Below are positions 63,676 to 64,000 of a DNA stretch of 64,000 nt, piece after piece. The translations under genes were made by a program, and so were the position numbers. Source of the stretch: Rhodocyclaceae bacterium (GTDB taxonomy: Bacteria; Pseudomonadota; Gammaproteobacteria; Burkholderiales; Rhodocyclaceae). The stretch lies in the NCBI GenBank assembly GCA_006218025.1, contig VBWA01000029.1, forward strand, positions 19,566 through 83,565. Reading direction: 5' to 3'. Numbering within the stretch: the first letter of the stretch is position 1; every line of letters starts with the position of its first letter. The notes under the pieces were generated by a model that saw only the letters and a list, made by a program, of their open reading frames with translations, made no database searches and was not told where the DNA came from.

Positions 63676-64000
63676 GTGTCCGATTCAATTGCCGGAACAG
63701 TCATAGATTGTCTTGAGTTCGCGCGTAGCGGCGGGGTGCTGGAGCGTAGCGTCGGCCTGGATGAATTGCCTCGTTTGGCAGACTTGCTGAGCACAACGGA
63801 CGGTTTCTTGTCGGTTCGGCTGGAGGGATGGCGGGACGAGCAGGGAAAGTCATGGTTACAGCTGGATATAGCAGGTGAGCCGGTGCTGTGTTGCCAGCGT
63901 TGTCTTGGCGGCGTGAAGTTTCCGCTGGCGATCAGAAGCCGGTTGCAGTTGATGGCGCCGGGCGAGGATTGGCCGGACGACGATCTGGAGGATGACAGCG
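63676..64000 (+). CDS. yceD: YceD-family (DUF177) protein, partial
   Basis: The first 108 residues of a DUF177 protein cut by the window end, start taken as GTG 63676 (VSDSIAGTVIDCLEFARSGG); TTG 63655 is less likely. The CCQRCLG zinc-like motif (around residue 72) and the late acidic DWPDDDLEDD fit YceD, which helps 23S rRNA accumulation and normally precedes rpmF. Confidence 0.8.
   Translation, partial: MSDSIAGTVIDCLEFARSGGVLERSVGLDELPRLADLLSTTDGFLSVRLEGWRDEQGKSWLQLDIAGEPVLCCQRCLGGVKFPLAIRSRLQLMAPGEDWPDDDLEDDS

Noticed and set aside
1..64000. tRNA or rRNA genes, or a prophage
   Set aside because: No cloverleaf, rRNA signature, integrase, terminase or capsid sequence was seen on either strand by eye; a tRNA scan was not run.

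Overview
This window is a chromosomal segment of about 64 kb from a high-GC Betaproteobacterium. I would place it near Rhodocyclales/Nitrosomonadales, because of the gene order map, rpsB-tsf-pyrH-frr-uppS-cdsA-dxr-rseP-bamA-skp-lpxD-fabZ-lpxA-lpxB-rnhB, the lipid A and outer-membrane assembly genes, a DUF2863 protein and the rsmI-like/maf/yceD order. Genes are dense, often overlap by 1 to 4 bases, and show no phage, insertion sequence with transposase, rRNA, tRNA or CRISPR.

Layout. 1-3.3 kb: accessory genes (HAD lipoprotein, LiaF-like membrane peptide, lipocalin-fold CrtC/tocopherol-cyclase-like protein, bacteriohemerythrin). 3.3-7.6 kb: glnD, map and a nucleotidyl-cyclase-fold protein on the minus strand. 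7.7-23.4 kb: the large plus-strand translation / isoprenoid / envelope block, from a clear sigma70 promoter before rpsB to rnhB and an rlmB-type methyltransferase. 23.4-37 kb: HU, nfeD-stomatin, tsaB-rimI-udg-CDF transporter, a radical SAM protein, lplT, a LysR regulator, alr, radA and a large FtsX-like permease. 36.6-40 kb: a periplasmic NTF2-like protein, a cupredoxin and a c-di-GMP receptor enzyme. 40-51.6 kb: NAD-type isocitrate dehydrogenase, tex, a thioredoxin co-chaperone, purL, a parvulin, bolA, yciI, yciB and msrB. 51.7-58 kb: dadA, DUF2863, DUF47-Pit phosphate uptake, an EamA exporter and azlCD. 58-62.3 kb: a selenoneine cluster. 62.3-64 kb: rsmI-like, maf and the start of yceD.

The most interesting system is at 58.0-62.3 kb. 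An EgtB-like sulfoxide-synthase-fold enzyme (senA), a SenB-type glycosyltransferase, SelD (the senC role) and EgtD lie side by side. Together they supply selenophosphate, selenosugar, hercynine and the final C-Se bond of selenoneine. senA and senB are divergent and their start codons overlap, so their promoters must lie inside each other's coding sequence.

Two housekeeping genes, tsf and purL, each carry a net deletion (about 31 and 68 bases) that breaks the frame. They should be checked against reads before any biological meaning is given to them. The window also has several repeat families: an over-represented 10-base motif with a 28-base extended form, a 203-base inverted-repeat element between pyrH and frr, three other palindromic or dispersed repeats, and two proteins (RlmB-like and MsrB) whose C-terminal tails are encoded by repeats.
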